From assembly GCA_009774375.1 (NCBI GenBank), contig VSNO01000040.1, positions 1 to 28,153 on the forward strand: a DNA stretch of 28,153 bases, written 5' to 3'. The translations under genes and the position numbers were made by a program. The first letter of the stretch is position 1. Each line of letters opens with the position of its first letter. This DNA is from Lachnospiraceae bacterium. Its GTDB lineage: Bacteria > Bacillota > Clostridia > Lachnospirales > Lachnospiraceae. Below, piece after piece: positions 1-7,462 of the stretch. The notes under the pieces are model-generated. The model was not told where the DNA came from and ran no database searches. It was given only the letters and a program-made list of their open reading frames with translations.

Positions 1-34
1 TTATTATATATTCTAATGTTTTAGCTTTCCCTCT

Positions 35-94
35 TATGTGGATGATAATGAAAAAGGACCGGAATCCCGGTCCTTTTTCATTATCATCCACATA
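35..94. terminator. Perfect 28-bp hairpin terminator of the aldo/keto reductase gene
   Basis: Positions 35-62 and 67-94 are exact reverse complements around a 4-nt loop (63-66). The core is GGACCGG/CCGGTCC flanked by A5 and T5, so either strand yields a GC stem followed by a U tract. On the minus strand it lies at the end of the aldo/keto reductase gene. Its start-side arm contains that gene's last codons and its TGA (84-86). It could terminate transcription in both directions. The arm length is far beyond what termination needs. Confidence 0.9.
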
Positions 95-1073
95 TCTGCT
101 CGATCCGCCGCAGCTCCTCGCCGCTGAACCCGATATTCGACAGCATACCCACATTGTCAATGATCTGCGCCGGCTTCGACGCACCGATCAGCACACTGGT
201 GATGTCCCCGTCCCGCAGGATCCACGCCAGCGCCATCTGAGCCAGACTCTGGCCGCGCTCCTTTGCGATCTCATTCAGCGCCCTCACCTTGTCGATCGTC
301 TCCCTGCCCAGCGCGTCCTCCTTCAGAAATCTCCCGTCGGTGCGGATGCGGCTGTCCTGCGGGATACCATCGATATAGCGGTCTGTGAGAAGCCCCTGCG
401 CCAGCGGGCAGAACGTGATGACGCCGATGCCGTGTGCCGCCGCATAGTCTTTCACCCCGTCCTGTTCGATCGTCCGGTCAAACAGGGAGTACTTTCTCTG
501 GTTGATGATGAACGGCGTGCCCATCTCCTGAAAAAGGCTGGCGATCGCGATCGTCTCTTCCTTATTATAGTTGGAAATACCGACATAGAGCGCCTTCCCG
601 CTCCGCACGATGCCGTCGAGCGCCCTGGCCGTCTCCTCGACCGGCGTGTCCCGGTCCGGCCGGTGGTGATAATAGATATCCACATAATCAAGCCCCATCC
701 GCTTCAGGCTCTGATCCAGGCTGGCAACCAGATACTTCTTGCTGCCCCAGTTTCCATAGGGTCCCGGCCACATATCGTACCCCGCCTTGGTAGAGATCAC
801 CAGCTCGTCCCGGTAAACGCCGAGTCCCTTCGCCAGGATCCGCCCAAAATTCTCCTCCGCCGCTCCGTATACCGGACCATAGTTGTTGGCAAGGTCAAAG
901 TGCGTGATCCCGTTGTCAAATGCAGTGCGGCACATGGACTCCATATTGTCAAAGCTGGCATTGGATCCAAAATTGTGCCACAGTCCCAGCGACACCGCAG
1001 GCAGCATCAGCCCGCTTCTTCCACAACGATTATACCGCATCGCGTCATATCTTTTTTCATCTGCTATGTACAT
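84..1073 (-). CDS. Aldo/keto reductase, YghZ/GpR-like (L-glyceraldehyde 3-phosphate reductase family)
   Basis: A 329-residue cytosolic NAD(P)H-dependent aldo/keto reductase. The N-terminus (ERY.xMRYNRCGRSGL, then LPAVSLGLWHNFG) follows the Escherichia coli YghZ pattern, which supports the upstream ATG over the internal Met12. An AGAGGAAA ribosome binding site precedes it. The expected catalytic tetrad is visible: Asp60, Tyr65 (DLANNYG), Lys96 (STKAGYD) and His137 (YYHHRPD). The cofactor-binding end is present (GASKPAQIIDNV near the C-terminus). Family members reduce small aldehydes such as L-glyceraldehyde 3-phosphate or methylglyoxal, but the substrate here is inferred only from similarity. 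The gene is monocistronic within the window and ends inside its terminator hairpin. Confidence 0.9.
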   Translation of the reverse strand: MYIADEKRYDAMRYNRCGRSGLMLPAVSLGLWHNFGSNASFDNMESMCRTAFDNGITHFDLANNYGPVYGAAEENFGRILAKGLGVYRDELVISTKAGYDMWPGPYGNWGSKKYLVASLDQSLKRMGLDYVDIYYHHRPDRDTPVEETARALDGIVRSGKALYVGISNYNKEETIAIASLFQEMGTPFIINQRKYSLFDRTIEQDGVKDYAAAHGIGVITFCPLAQGLLTDRYIDGIPQDSRIRTDGRFLKEDALGRETIDKVRALNEIAKERGQSLAQMALAWILRDGDITSVLIGASKPAQIIDNVGMLSNIGFSGEELRRIEQICG

Positions 1074-1121
1074 ATCTCATTTCCTCTCTTTCCGGATCGG
1101 CATTCGGCTGATTCCTATCCC

Positions 1122-1127
1122 AGTATA
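1122..1127 (-). promoter_or_regulatory. Extended -10 promoter of the aldo/keto reductase gene
   Basis: On the minus strand TATACT is preceded by TGT, giving an extended -10, about 50 bp upstream of the start codon. No good -35 hexamer is seen at 17 bp, which is common for extended -10 promoters. This is motif evidence only. Confidence 0.4.
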
Positions 1128-1216
1128 ACAGATTGCTTCCAAAACCGGTACAATTTTTTCCATGTTCATAAATCGTTCATAGTTCTTTGAAAAATTATTC
1201 AATAAAACAACATGAT

Positions 1217-1245
1217 TTGGACATTTATGCACTCTATACTATAAA
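1217..1245 (+). promoter_or_regulatory. Promoter of the AGCS symporter gene
   Basis: TTGGAC (1217-1222), a 17-bp spacer and TATAAA (1240-1245) place transcription initiation near 1252, about 300 nt before the coding region. An 8-bp inverted repeat, ATAAGGTT (1247-1254) and AACCTTAT (1266-1273), straddles the predicted start and could be an operator. Confidence 0.55.
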
Positions 1246-1251
1246 CATAAG

Positions 1252-1556
1252 GTTGATACAGACAAAACCTTATAAGCGACGAGTGATAACTTTACTTATA
1301 ATAACTTTTTCATAATATATGCCAAGTGGTCGAGAGATTACTTGGCATCCTCCCTTTTACAGGGTTTTTATTTTTTTCTTGCATTTTATTCCATTATCGT
1401 GTATAAATATAAATAAAGAGAATATTCCACCTACGACAGAAGGGACTGTCCAAATGGGATATTCTCTCTTTTTATGTACACCTCATGCGAAGGAAACGAC
1501 GACACAGCGTCGCATGGGGCAGAACCTATCTCGAATGATATGAAGGAGGAATTTTT
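1252..1556 (+). promoter_or_regulatory. Structured leader with terminator-like hairpin upstream of the AGCS symporter (possible riboswitch or attenuator)
   Basis: This stretch of about 300 nt without a gene holds several perfect or near-perfect stems. ATGCCAAGT (1319-1327) pairs with ACTTGGCAT (1340-1348). A short CCCT/AGGG stem (1352-1364) is followed by a T-rich run (1365-1377). A 12-bp stem with one G-U pair (1417-1428 with 1456-1467) encloses a GACAG/CTGTC hairpin and runs into T5 (1469-1473), which resembles an intrinsic terminator. CATGCGA/TCGCATG (1484-1490 with 1510-1516) lies just before the AAGGAGG ribosome binding site. I do not recognise a known aptamer: the conserved cores of the glycine, lysine, T-box, purine and c-di-GMP classes were not seen. 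Confidence 0.5.
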
Positions 1557-3101
1557 ATGCTTGATCTGATAGCAAAAGTCAATAGCGCCATCAACGGCGT
1601 CGTGTGGGGGATTCCCATGCTGGTCCTGATCATCGGTACGGGCATCTACCTGACCGTCCGCACCAGATTTTTTCAGATCACGCATGCCGGTCATGTGAGC
1701 GCCAGGACGATCGGCGGTGTGTTCAAAAAGGGGAGCGGTGTCACCAGCTCGAAGGAAAAGACTTCCATCTCACAGTTTCAGGCGCTGTGCACCGCCCTTG
1801 CGGCGACGATCGGCGTCGGCAATATCGCAGGCGTCGCCGCGGCGATCGCTGCCGGAGGTCCCGGCGCCATCTTCTGGATGTGGCTGTCCGCTTTTTTCGG
1901 AATGATGACAAACTATTCGGAGAATGTGCTCGGAATCTACTACCGCCGGAAAAACAGCCACGATGAGTGGTGCGGCGGCGCCATGTATTACCTAAGAGAT
2001 GGCCTTGGCTCCAAAAAGGGCTGTGCGGGCATCGGAAAAGTGCTCGCCGTACTGTTCTCCATCTTCTGTGTCCTTGCCTCATTCGGCATCGGAAACATGA
2101 GCCAGGTAAACACCATCTCCGGTAACATCACCTCCGTATTCCGGATCGACGCGCTCGACCGCATCATCATCATCGGCTCTTCCGAGATCAACCTGTACGC
2201 GCTGATCGTCGGCCTGCTGCTGATGCTCCTCGCCGGGCTTGTGATCGTGGGCGGCATCAAGCGGATCGCCCAGGTCACGGAGAAATTCGTGCCGTTTATG
2301 GCATGTGCATACATACTGGGCTCCCTGATCGTGTTCATCGTCAATATCGAAAAAGTCGGCGAGGTGTTCGGCGCGATCTTCTCCTTCGCGTTTGGCTTCC
2401 GGGCGATCGGCGGCGCGGCGGTCGGTCTGGCAGTCCGAAACGCCGTCACATGGGGTTTTAAGCGCGGCGTCTTCTCCAACGAGGCCGGGCTTGGTTCGTC
2501 CGTCATGGTCCACTCCGCATCCAATGTGGTCGAGCCCGTCAGACAGGGAATGTGGGGCATCTTCGAGGTGTTTGCCGATACGGTCGTCGTCTGTACGCTG
2601 ACTGCATTCTCGATCCTCTCGACCGGCCTGATCGACCTGCACACTGGCGAGATGCTCTCCGCAAATGAACAGACCGCCCTTGTCAGCGAGGCTTTTGGGA
2701 CGGTATTCAACTTTGGCGGCGTGAACGTCGGCGGCGCCTTTATCGCGATCGCGATCCTTCTGTTCGCGTTCTCCACCGTACTCGGGTGGAGCTACTACGG
2801 GACAAAGGCATGGGAATTTCTATTTGGCACCAAAGCCACTATCATCTACAAGGTCGTGTTCGTGGTCTTCATCGTGTTCGGCGCGACGATGAACCTCGAC
2901 CTTGCATGGGACATCTCCGACACCTTTAACGGACTGATGGCGATCCCGAACCTGATCGGCGTGCTGACACTGTCAGGCACGGTCATCAGGATCACCAAAA
3001 ACTATGCGGCGCGCACCTTCGAGCACTCCAAAGAAAAACCGATGCTCTCCGCATTTGAGGATATTCAGGCAGAACAGGAGCGCAAATTAATAAATTCATA
3101 G
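1557..3101 (+). CDS. AGCS family Na+/alanine or glycine symporter
   Basis: A 514-residue polytopic membrane protein of the alanine/glycine:cation symporter family (AlsT/DagA type). It imports a small neutral amino acid, probably alanine or glycine, with Na+. The N-terminal GTGIYLTVRTRFFQI, the family motif ALAATIGVGNIAGVAAAI near residues 80-100, and the later VTWGFKRGVFSNEAGLGS and FAFSTVLGWSYYG blocks are all recognisable. Length is normal for the family. The ATG at 1557 is set by AAGGAGG about 8 nt upstream. The gene is transcribed alone from a promoter near 1217-1245 through the structured leader described separately. Its stop lies 6 bp from the convergent fbp stop. The exact substrate is not readable from the sequence. 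Confidence 0.93.
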   Translation: MLDLIAKVNSAINGVVWGIPMLVLIIGTGIYLTVRTRFFQITHAGHVSARTIGGVFKKGSGVTSSKEKTSISQFQALCTALAATIGVGNIAGVAAAIAAGGPGAIFWMWLSAFFGMMTNYSENVLGIYYRRKNSHDEWCGGAMYYLRDGLGSKKGCAGIGKVLAVLFSIFCVLASFGIGNMSQVNTISGNITSVFRIDALDRIIIIGSSEINLYALIVGLLLMLLAGLVIVGGIKRIAQVTEKFVPFMACAYILGSLIVFIVNIEKVGEVFGAIFSFAFGFRAIGGAAVGLAVRNAVTWGFKRGVFSNEAGLGSSVMVHSASNVVEPVRQGMWGIFEVFADTVVVCTLTAFSILSTGLIDLHTGEMLSANEQTALVSEAFGTVFNFGGVNVGGAFIAIAILLFAFSTVLGWSYYGTKAWEFLFGTKATIIYKVVFVVFIVFGATMNLDLAWDISDTFNGLMAIPNLIGVLTLSGTVIRITKNYAARTFEHSKEKPMLSAFEDIQAEQERKLINS

Positions 3102-3107
3102 AAGATC

Positions 3108-5000
3108 TTATTTCGTTACAATCATTCCCTGTCTGTAAGCGGCAAGCAGCAGTTCAAGATCATGGATCGTCTCCATGATCTCCTTGCCGTTATCCGTGTC
3201 CTTGACCATCACGCGCTCCGCCTCCGTCTCAAAGAAGTTGGACGAGGACTCGATGTCCTTGTTCTCCTCCAGCACCTTCGCGATGCTCTCAAACGGCTGA
3301 TGCGCCTTCAGGCGCATGCCGTGCGAATTGTAGATCAGCGTGTAGCCGGCGATCCCTGTCGTCTTCTGATACGCCCGGCAGAACCCGCCGTCTATCACGA
3401 TCAGCCGGTTGTTTGCCTTCAGCGGGGACTCCCCCTTTGACACCTTGATCGGCGTGTGGCCGTTGATAATGTGGGAGATGGAGCTGTCCAGTCCAAACTC
3501 ATGCAGGATCTTCCTGCAGTACTCCTCCTGCTTGTAATAGCGGTAGTACGGATTCTTTGGCTCATCGTAGGTGCTCTCATCCACCACAAAGGTCCGCTCA
3601 AAGGTTTTCATCGTCCTGCCCGCAAGCGGCGACTTTTTCCCGCACCACAGATACCACATAAAATCGACATCCGACTGGTCAGAATTGCCGAAGAAAGCGC
3701 GCCTTGCCACTTTCGCGGCGTGGTCCATATACGCCCTCCCCTTATAATCCCTGCCGTCAAGCCTCATAGCGGCGAACCCGCCGTCCTCCGTCATCGGAAT
3801 GCAGCCGTGGAACAAAAGATTGCCGTTGTAACACATATAGGTGCTGCCCTTCTCATACAGAAACCGGACGTGTTTCCGGAGCATATGGCTGTTCACGAAC
3901 GCCGCCCTCAGGTCATCTATGACATGCTGCTCCTCTGTGGTGAGCGTATACGCGTCGCCCGTGTCCAATGTCGGAAAATAGCAGTCATTCAACTCATATT
4001 CCTGTCCGTCGATCCTGACAACGCCGCGCCCCTTGTCGATCTTGTCGAGCAGGAGCCTGTCCACCATATCATACTCCGGATGGCGCATGATGATCTGGCC
4101 CTCAAGCTTGAACAGGATGACGGAGACCGCCTTGAGCGCCGCATCCATCGGCTGCATATCCGGGTAAGTCTGCTCTGCGAACAGCGTCAGAGAGCGCAGG
4201 CTGATCGCATACGTATTTTCGAGGATCTCAATATTGTCATATTTGAGATTGTTCCGCAGCACATTCGCGATACACGCCTCGCTGCCGCATGCCGCCCCCA
4301 TCCACAGGATATCGTGGTTTCCCCACTCGATATCCACAGAGTGGTGGCTGATCAGCAGATCCATGATCCTGTCAGCGTTCGGTCCCCTGTCGTAGATGTC
4401 GCCCACGATATGGAGATGATCGACGGCAAGCCGCTTGATCAGTGTGCTCAGCGCATCGATGAACGCATCCGCACTGTCGATATCGATGATCGTGTCCAGT
4501 ATCTTCTCATGGTAGACGTACTGGTTATTGTCCTCATCCGACTGCGCGTGCAGAAGCTCGTCGATGATATAACTGAACTCCGGAGGCAGAGCCTTTCGCA
4601 CCTTAGAGCGCGTATATTTTGAGGACAAAAATTTCGCAAGCTCAGTGAGATTTTTCAGATTGATCTTATACCAGTAGGGCGTCACCGCATTCAACCTCTT
4701 CAGCAGCTTGATCTTCTCTGTCGGATAGTACACGAGCGTGCAGATCTCCTGACGTTCCCTAGGCGTCATGCGCTCTGCAAAGATCATATCCACTTTCTCC
4801 TTGATGACACCCGCCGCATTGTTCATAATGTGATAAAACGCCTCATATTCACCGTGAATGTCGCTCATGAAATGCTCCGTGCCCTTGGGCAGGTTCAAGA
4901 TCGCCTTCAGATTGATGATCTCACGGCACACCGACGGTATCGACGGATACTTTACCGCCAGCAGTCTCAGATATTTCAGCTTCTCGTCAGTCAACTCCAT
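3108..5000 (-). CDS. fbp: Fructose-1,6-bisphosphatase class III
   Basis: A 630-residue cytosolic enzyme that hydrolyses fructose 1,6-bisphosphate to fructose 6-phosphate in gluconeogenesis. It belongs to the large class III enzyme of Firmicutes, which has a calcineurin-like metallophosphatase core. Metal-site motifs are visible: SDIHGEY (Asp47, His49), GDIYDRGP (Asp201, Asp204) and WGNHD (Asn228-His229). Later family blocks include NGHTPIKVSKGESP and GGFCRAYQKTTGIAGYTL. Length is close to the usual value of about 640 residues. It lies 12 bp downstream of the unknown 191-residue gene on the same strand, so the two are probably co-transcribed. That would place fbp under the sigma-D-type promoter at 5731-5757. 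The 3' end abuts the convergent symporter gene with no visible terminator. Confidence 0.95.
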   Translation of the reverse strand: MELTDEKLKYLRLLAVKYPSIPSVCREIINLKAILNLPKGTEHFMSDIHGEYEAFYHIMNNAAGVIKEKVDMIFAERMTPRERQEICTLVYYPTEKIKLLKRLNAVTPYWYKINLKNLTELAKFLSSKYTRSKVRKALPPEFSYIIDELLHAQSDEDNNQYVYHEKILDTIIDIDSADAFIDALSTLIKRLAVDHLHIVGDIYDRGPNADRIMDLLISHHSVDIEWGNHDILWMGAACGSEACIANVLRNNLKYDNIEILENTYAISLRSLTLFAEQTYPDMQPMDAALKAVSVILFKLEGQIIMRHPEYDMVDRLLLDKIDKGRGVVRIDGQEYELNDCYFPTLDTGDAYTLTTEEQHVIDDLRAAFVNSHMLRKHVRFLYEKGSTYMCYNGNLLFHGCIPMTEDGGFAAMRLDGRDYKGRAYMDHAAKVARRAFFGNSDQSDVDFMWYLWCGKKSPLAGRTMKTFERTFVVDESTYDEPKNPYYRYYKQEEYCRKILHEFGLDSSISHIINGHTPIKVSKGESPLKANNRLIVIDGGFCRAYQKTTGIAGYTLIYNSHGMRLKAHQPFESIAKVLEENKDIESSSNFFETEAERVMVKDTDNGKEIMETIHDLELLLAAYRQGMIVTK

Positions 5001-5012
5001 ATAGCACCTTTC

Positions 5013-5588
5013 TCAGCCGTTCCTTTCCAGACTCCCGCCAACAGTGTCATAGCCCGCAAAACTGAGATGTTCCCCCAGAACGCTGTGCACACCCTTCTTA
5101 TTATATGAATATAATAAAAAACCAGAACACCTATTCGCATCAAGCCTGTCAAAATCCGTCTCGTCACCCTTCCTGTGATACCTGCTCAGCTGGTACTGGG
5201 CACTCGGATCTTTCGCGAGCGCTTCCTCGTACTTGCTGATATTGAGGTGCTCAGCGACGCGTCGTTCCAGGTCGGATTTGGCGTTTGCCAGCTGGCTCTC
5301 CTCCGCGGATGCCATGGAGATGTACTCCTTCATCTGCCTGGAGAACTGATCGTGCGTCTCCGAACCGGACTCCCCATACCCCGGGACATAGCTGTCCTGT
5401 CCGCGCAGGTCATAGACCTCGTTGTTGCGCATCAGGTATGTTCCCAGCGCCGCCTCGATCGTGTTGGTCTGGATCCTGGCGCCAGGCTGACTGCTCTTGT
5501 ACTTCGTGTTCTGTGAGATATTGTCTGCCGACGCGATATTTCCTATGCGGGAAACCCTCTGCAGGGCAAGCTCTCGTCTTCTATTCAC
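5013..5588 (-). CDS. Hypothetical protein, 191 aa, upstream of fbp
   Basis: I do not recognise this protein. It is hydrophilic with no signal peptide or membrane segment, so it is probably cytosolic. The N-terminus is Arg-rich (MNRRRELALQRVSRIG). A helical, coiled-coil-prone stretch lies near residues 85-120 (ASAEESQLANAKSDLERRV), followed by a Tyr-rich C-terminal third. The start is GTG at 5588, set by GGGAGGTGG 9 nt upstream, and an in-frame TAA precedes it directly. The gene ends 12 bp before fbp. The only good promoter upstream is a sigma-D-type site, so a motility-linked or flagellum-coregulated role is possible. That is inference from the promoter alone. Confidence 0.75.
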   Translation of the reverse strand: MNRRRELALQRVSRIGNIASADNISQNTKYKSSQPGARIQTNTIEAALGTYLMRNNEVYDLRGQDSYVPGYGESGSETHDQFSRQMKEYISMASAEESQLANAKSDLERRVAEHLNISKYEEALAKDPSAQYQLSRYHRKGDETDFDRLDANRCSGFLLYSYNKKGVHSVLGEHLSFAGYDTVGGSLERNG

Positions 5589-5591
5589 TTA

Positions 5592-5666
5592 TGCCACCTC
5601 CCTGTGGTCTTCATACTCCCGAACCTGGTCCAACAGCTTCAGGAACACATCTGTGTAAAATCCGTT
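5592..5666 (-). other. Short in-frame coding-like stretch directly upstream of the 191-aa gene
   Basis: Twenty-five sense codons (ending DQVREYEDHREVA, then TAA) lie between two TAA codons, in frame with and touching the GTG of the next gene. The composition looks protein-like and the downstream gene's ribosome binding site sits in its last codons. No start codon with a ribosome binding site is present. It overlaps in another frame a 29-codon ORF (5639-5728). The two could be joined if one T were missing from the TTTT run at 5665-5668. It may be a small coupled ORF, a gene remnant or chance. Confidence 0.3.
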
Positions 5667-5730
5667 TTACTTCCTGTTTTTGTGGCGGCTCTGACCGCAC
5701 CAAAAACACTGTCAAAAATGTATATCATAT

Positions 5731-5757
5731 ATATCGGCTGATCATCCCTGTTATTTA
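5731..5757 (-). promoter_or_regulatory. Sigma-D (sigma-28) type promoter upstream of the 191-aa gene and fbp
   Basis: On the minus strand TAAA (5754-5757), a 15-bp spacer and GCCGATAT (5731-5738) match the Bacillus SigD consensus TAAA-N15-GCCGATAT exactly. The predicted start is near 5724, about 135 nt upstream of the GTG start of the 191-residue gene. No comparable sigma-A hexamer pair is visible in this gap. Confidence 0.65.
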
Positions 5758-5777
5758 AGCCTTTGCAAAAAACTGTA

Positions 5778-5806
5778 TTCCATATTTCAGCATTCTGTGT
5801 TATACT
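5778..5806 (+). promoter_or_regulatory. Promoter of the small four-cysteine protein gene
   Basis: A weak -35 (TTCCAT, 5778-5783), a 17-bp spacer and TATACT (5801-5806) preceded by TGT form an extended -10 promoter. The coding start is about 80 nt downstream of the predicted initiation point. The rest of the 305-bp gap between 5589 and 5893 holds the opposing sigma-D promoter and the short coding-like stretch. Confidence 0.5.
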
Positions 5807-5893
5807 ATTTCTAAGTGCATGATGAAACCATTCAGAATGTAGATCATTTGAATTGAATCTTCAGAAAATATTTAAGAGAAAAGGGGAATCAAC

Positions 5894-6229
5894 ATGTTTA
5901 CTGAACAGAAGTTAGAGCAACACTACTCATCGATCCCGTCGGAAGCGCTCCACATCATCCGCGATGAATACAAGTGGGCGCTCGATGAATGCGGTGTCCA
6001 CAACGAGGAACAGATAAAGTATATAGAAAAAACGCTCAGTCTCAGAGGCGAAAGCCTGAGCGTGCGCCTGAACCGCAAGATCCTGTTCCTGTGCAAATGT
6101 GGACAGAGCCGCATCGTCACGACAAACGTTCCAGATGACCAGATCAAGATGTTCATCTTTGAGCAGTACAAGATGGTCTGTCCAAAATGCAGGAGTGCAA
6201 ACCTGTACACCTGGAAATACATGGACTGA
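5894..6229 (+). CDS. Hypothetical small zinc-ribbon-like protein, 111 aa
   Basis: I do not recognise the family. The N-terminal two thirds are charged and probably helical (residues 1-60, including LRGESLSVRLNRKILFLC). The C-terminal part carries CKCG near residues 73-76 and CPKC near residues 98-101. The pattern CxC...CxxC suggests a four-cysteine zinc ribbon in which IVTTNVPDDQIKMFIF forms the spacer. No signal peptide or membrane segment is present. AAAAGGGGAA precedes the ATG. It is transcribed alone and converges on the acetyltransferase gene with an 18-bp gap and no visible terminator. A nucleic-acid or protein-interaction role is conceivable but cannot be shown. Confidence 0.8.
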   Translation: MFTEQKLEQHYSSIPSEALHIIRDEYKWALDECGVHNEEQIKYIEKTLSLRGESLSVRLNRKILFLCKCGQSRIVTTNVPDDQIKMFIFEQYKMVCPKCRSANLYTWKYMD

Positions 6230-6247
6230 TCTTAATAGAAAAATGTG

Positions 6248-7462
6248 TTAGAATGTGTCTGCTTCGGGTAGGTAAAACGGCAGTGGAAACCACCCGGCAG
6301 GCGCATTTCTTATTTTGCTGCGGGCACCTTTTTGCTGCTCCGCAAAGCAGAAGCCCGTCGTCAGTATCCTCACCAGGTCCAGCTCCCCGAGAACCGTATC
6401 CGCCGCCTGGTCCGTGCGGGACACGCTGATCTCCTCCGCGACAGACAGCAGATACTTTTCAACGCTGCCGGTCTCTGCATTCTGCACTCCCAGCACATAT
6501 TCCCCTGCAGCAGGCGAACCATACTGCCGCTTCCATTCCAGCAGAAAGGAGAGCACTGACTCGTAGTCGAGGATCCGGATCTGATGCGACATGGACAGAT
6601 CGCAGTAACCGCACGCTTTTTCAAGCTGCCCGGCCTTGTCCGTCTCGTCCATTCCCACGCTGACGCAGAGCTGCTCTGTATCAAATCCCGTCATCAGGTC
6701 ATACAGGACTCTCGGAAGTTCCTGTACGTCCTCCATCTCGATCTCCGTGACATTTTTTTCCTCTGACGATATACTCATATATCCGACCGGCCTGCCATCA
6801 CGCAGGATCGCATAGGCCGACGCCTGATAACTCTGCAGGCAGTACCAGAAATCCTCCCGCGGCCGCGCTGTCACCAGCCTGTTCTGATACAGCGCGTACA
6901 GCATGTCGAGATACGGACTCTGCCGGTCAAGCTCCTCAAAGCTGTACGCCGGGGACGCCATATCGGAATCGCTGTAGATGGCAGCACAGCAGTGTCTGAT
7001 ATTTCCTGTGCCGATCTGAAACCTGTACCGGATCCCCGCATGCTCATAACCGTAATGCTGGTATCTGTGCCGGTCACCGTCCAGGATCAGGAGCGCACAC
7101 CCCTGGCTGCGCGCGTCCTCCTCCACCCGCTTCATGAGCTCGATCATATAGCCCCTGCCCCTGGCATTCGGGTGGACGGACACGGTCCCCACGTAAGCCG
7201 CGCTGACTGTACACCCACTCTTCCCTTTCAGCCGAAGGGTGAGCGGGTAGACATCGATCAGCGCCCTGAGCCTGTTTTCTTCCATGATCATATGATGGAC
7301 CGGAATGCCACAACGCTCTGGCGCATATGCTTTGGGGAGAAGGGATGCGAAGTCCGTCCTGCCGTATTCCATGCCAAACACCATATTGGCAAAATCCAGT
7401 ATCTCCTCCGTACACTCCCTGCCACAAGTTTTCCGACAGTATTCCCACCCTATGCTCTCCAT
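6248..7462 (-). CDS. GNAT family N-acetyltransferase, Eis-like
   Basis: A 404-residue acetyltransferase with the architecture of the Eis/YitI group: an N-terminal GNAT domain, a second degenerate GNAT-like region and a C-terminal sterol-carrier-like domain. The acetyl-CoA loop is seen as VSVHPNARGRGYMIELM (Arg101-Gly104). The following LILDGDRHRYQHYGYEHAGIRYRF block is typical of this group. Eis proteins acetylate amines, including aminoglycosides and protein lysines; the substrate here is unknown. The ATG at 7462 directly follows the bactofilin TAA (7463-7465), with GGAGGTG in the last bactofilin codons, so translation is probably coupled. No terminator is visible at the 3' end. Confidence 0.85.
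   Translation of the reverse strand: MESIGWEYCRKTCGRECTEEILDFANMVFGMEYGRTDFASLLPKAYAPERCGIPVHHMIMEENRLRALIDVYPLTLRLKGKSGCTVSAAYVGTVSVHPNARGRGYMIELMKRVEEDARSQGCALLILDGDRHRYQHYGYEHAGIRYRFQIGTGNIRHCCAAIYSDSDMASPAYSFEELDRQSPYLDMLYALYQNRLVTARPREDFWYCLQSYQASAYAILRDGRPVGYMSISSEEKNVTEIEMEDVQELPRVLYDLMTGFDTEQLCVSVGMDETDKAGQLEKACGYCDLSMSHQIRILDYESVLSFLLEWKRQYGSPAAGEYVLGVQNAETGSVEKYLLSVAEEISVSRTDQAADTVLGELDLVRILTTGFCFAEQQKGARSKIRNAPAGWFPLPFYLPEADTF

Noticed and set aside
36..1190. 384-codon open frame opposite the aldo/keto reductase gene
   Set aside because: A shadow frame. The minus-strand gene has all family motifs and its own terminator.
1252..1416. Glycine, lysine or T-box riboswitch for the AGCS gene
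   Set aside because: The conserved core sequences of these classes were not found by eye. The leader is listed as unclassified.
1474..1569. Possible leader peptide ORF (MYTSCEGNDD...) overlapping the AGCS start
   Set aside because: No ribosome binding site, no run of alanine or glycine codons for attenuation, and it begins within the terminator's U tract.
3456..4622. 388-codon open frame on the plus strand opposite fbp
   Set aside because: Antisense to a conserved enzyme; the product has no recognisable motif and no ribosome binding site.
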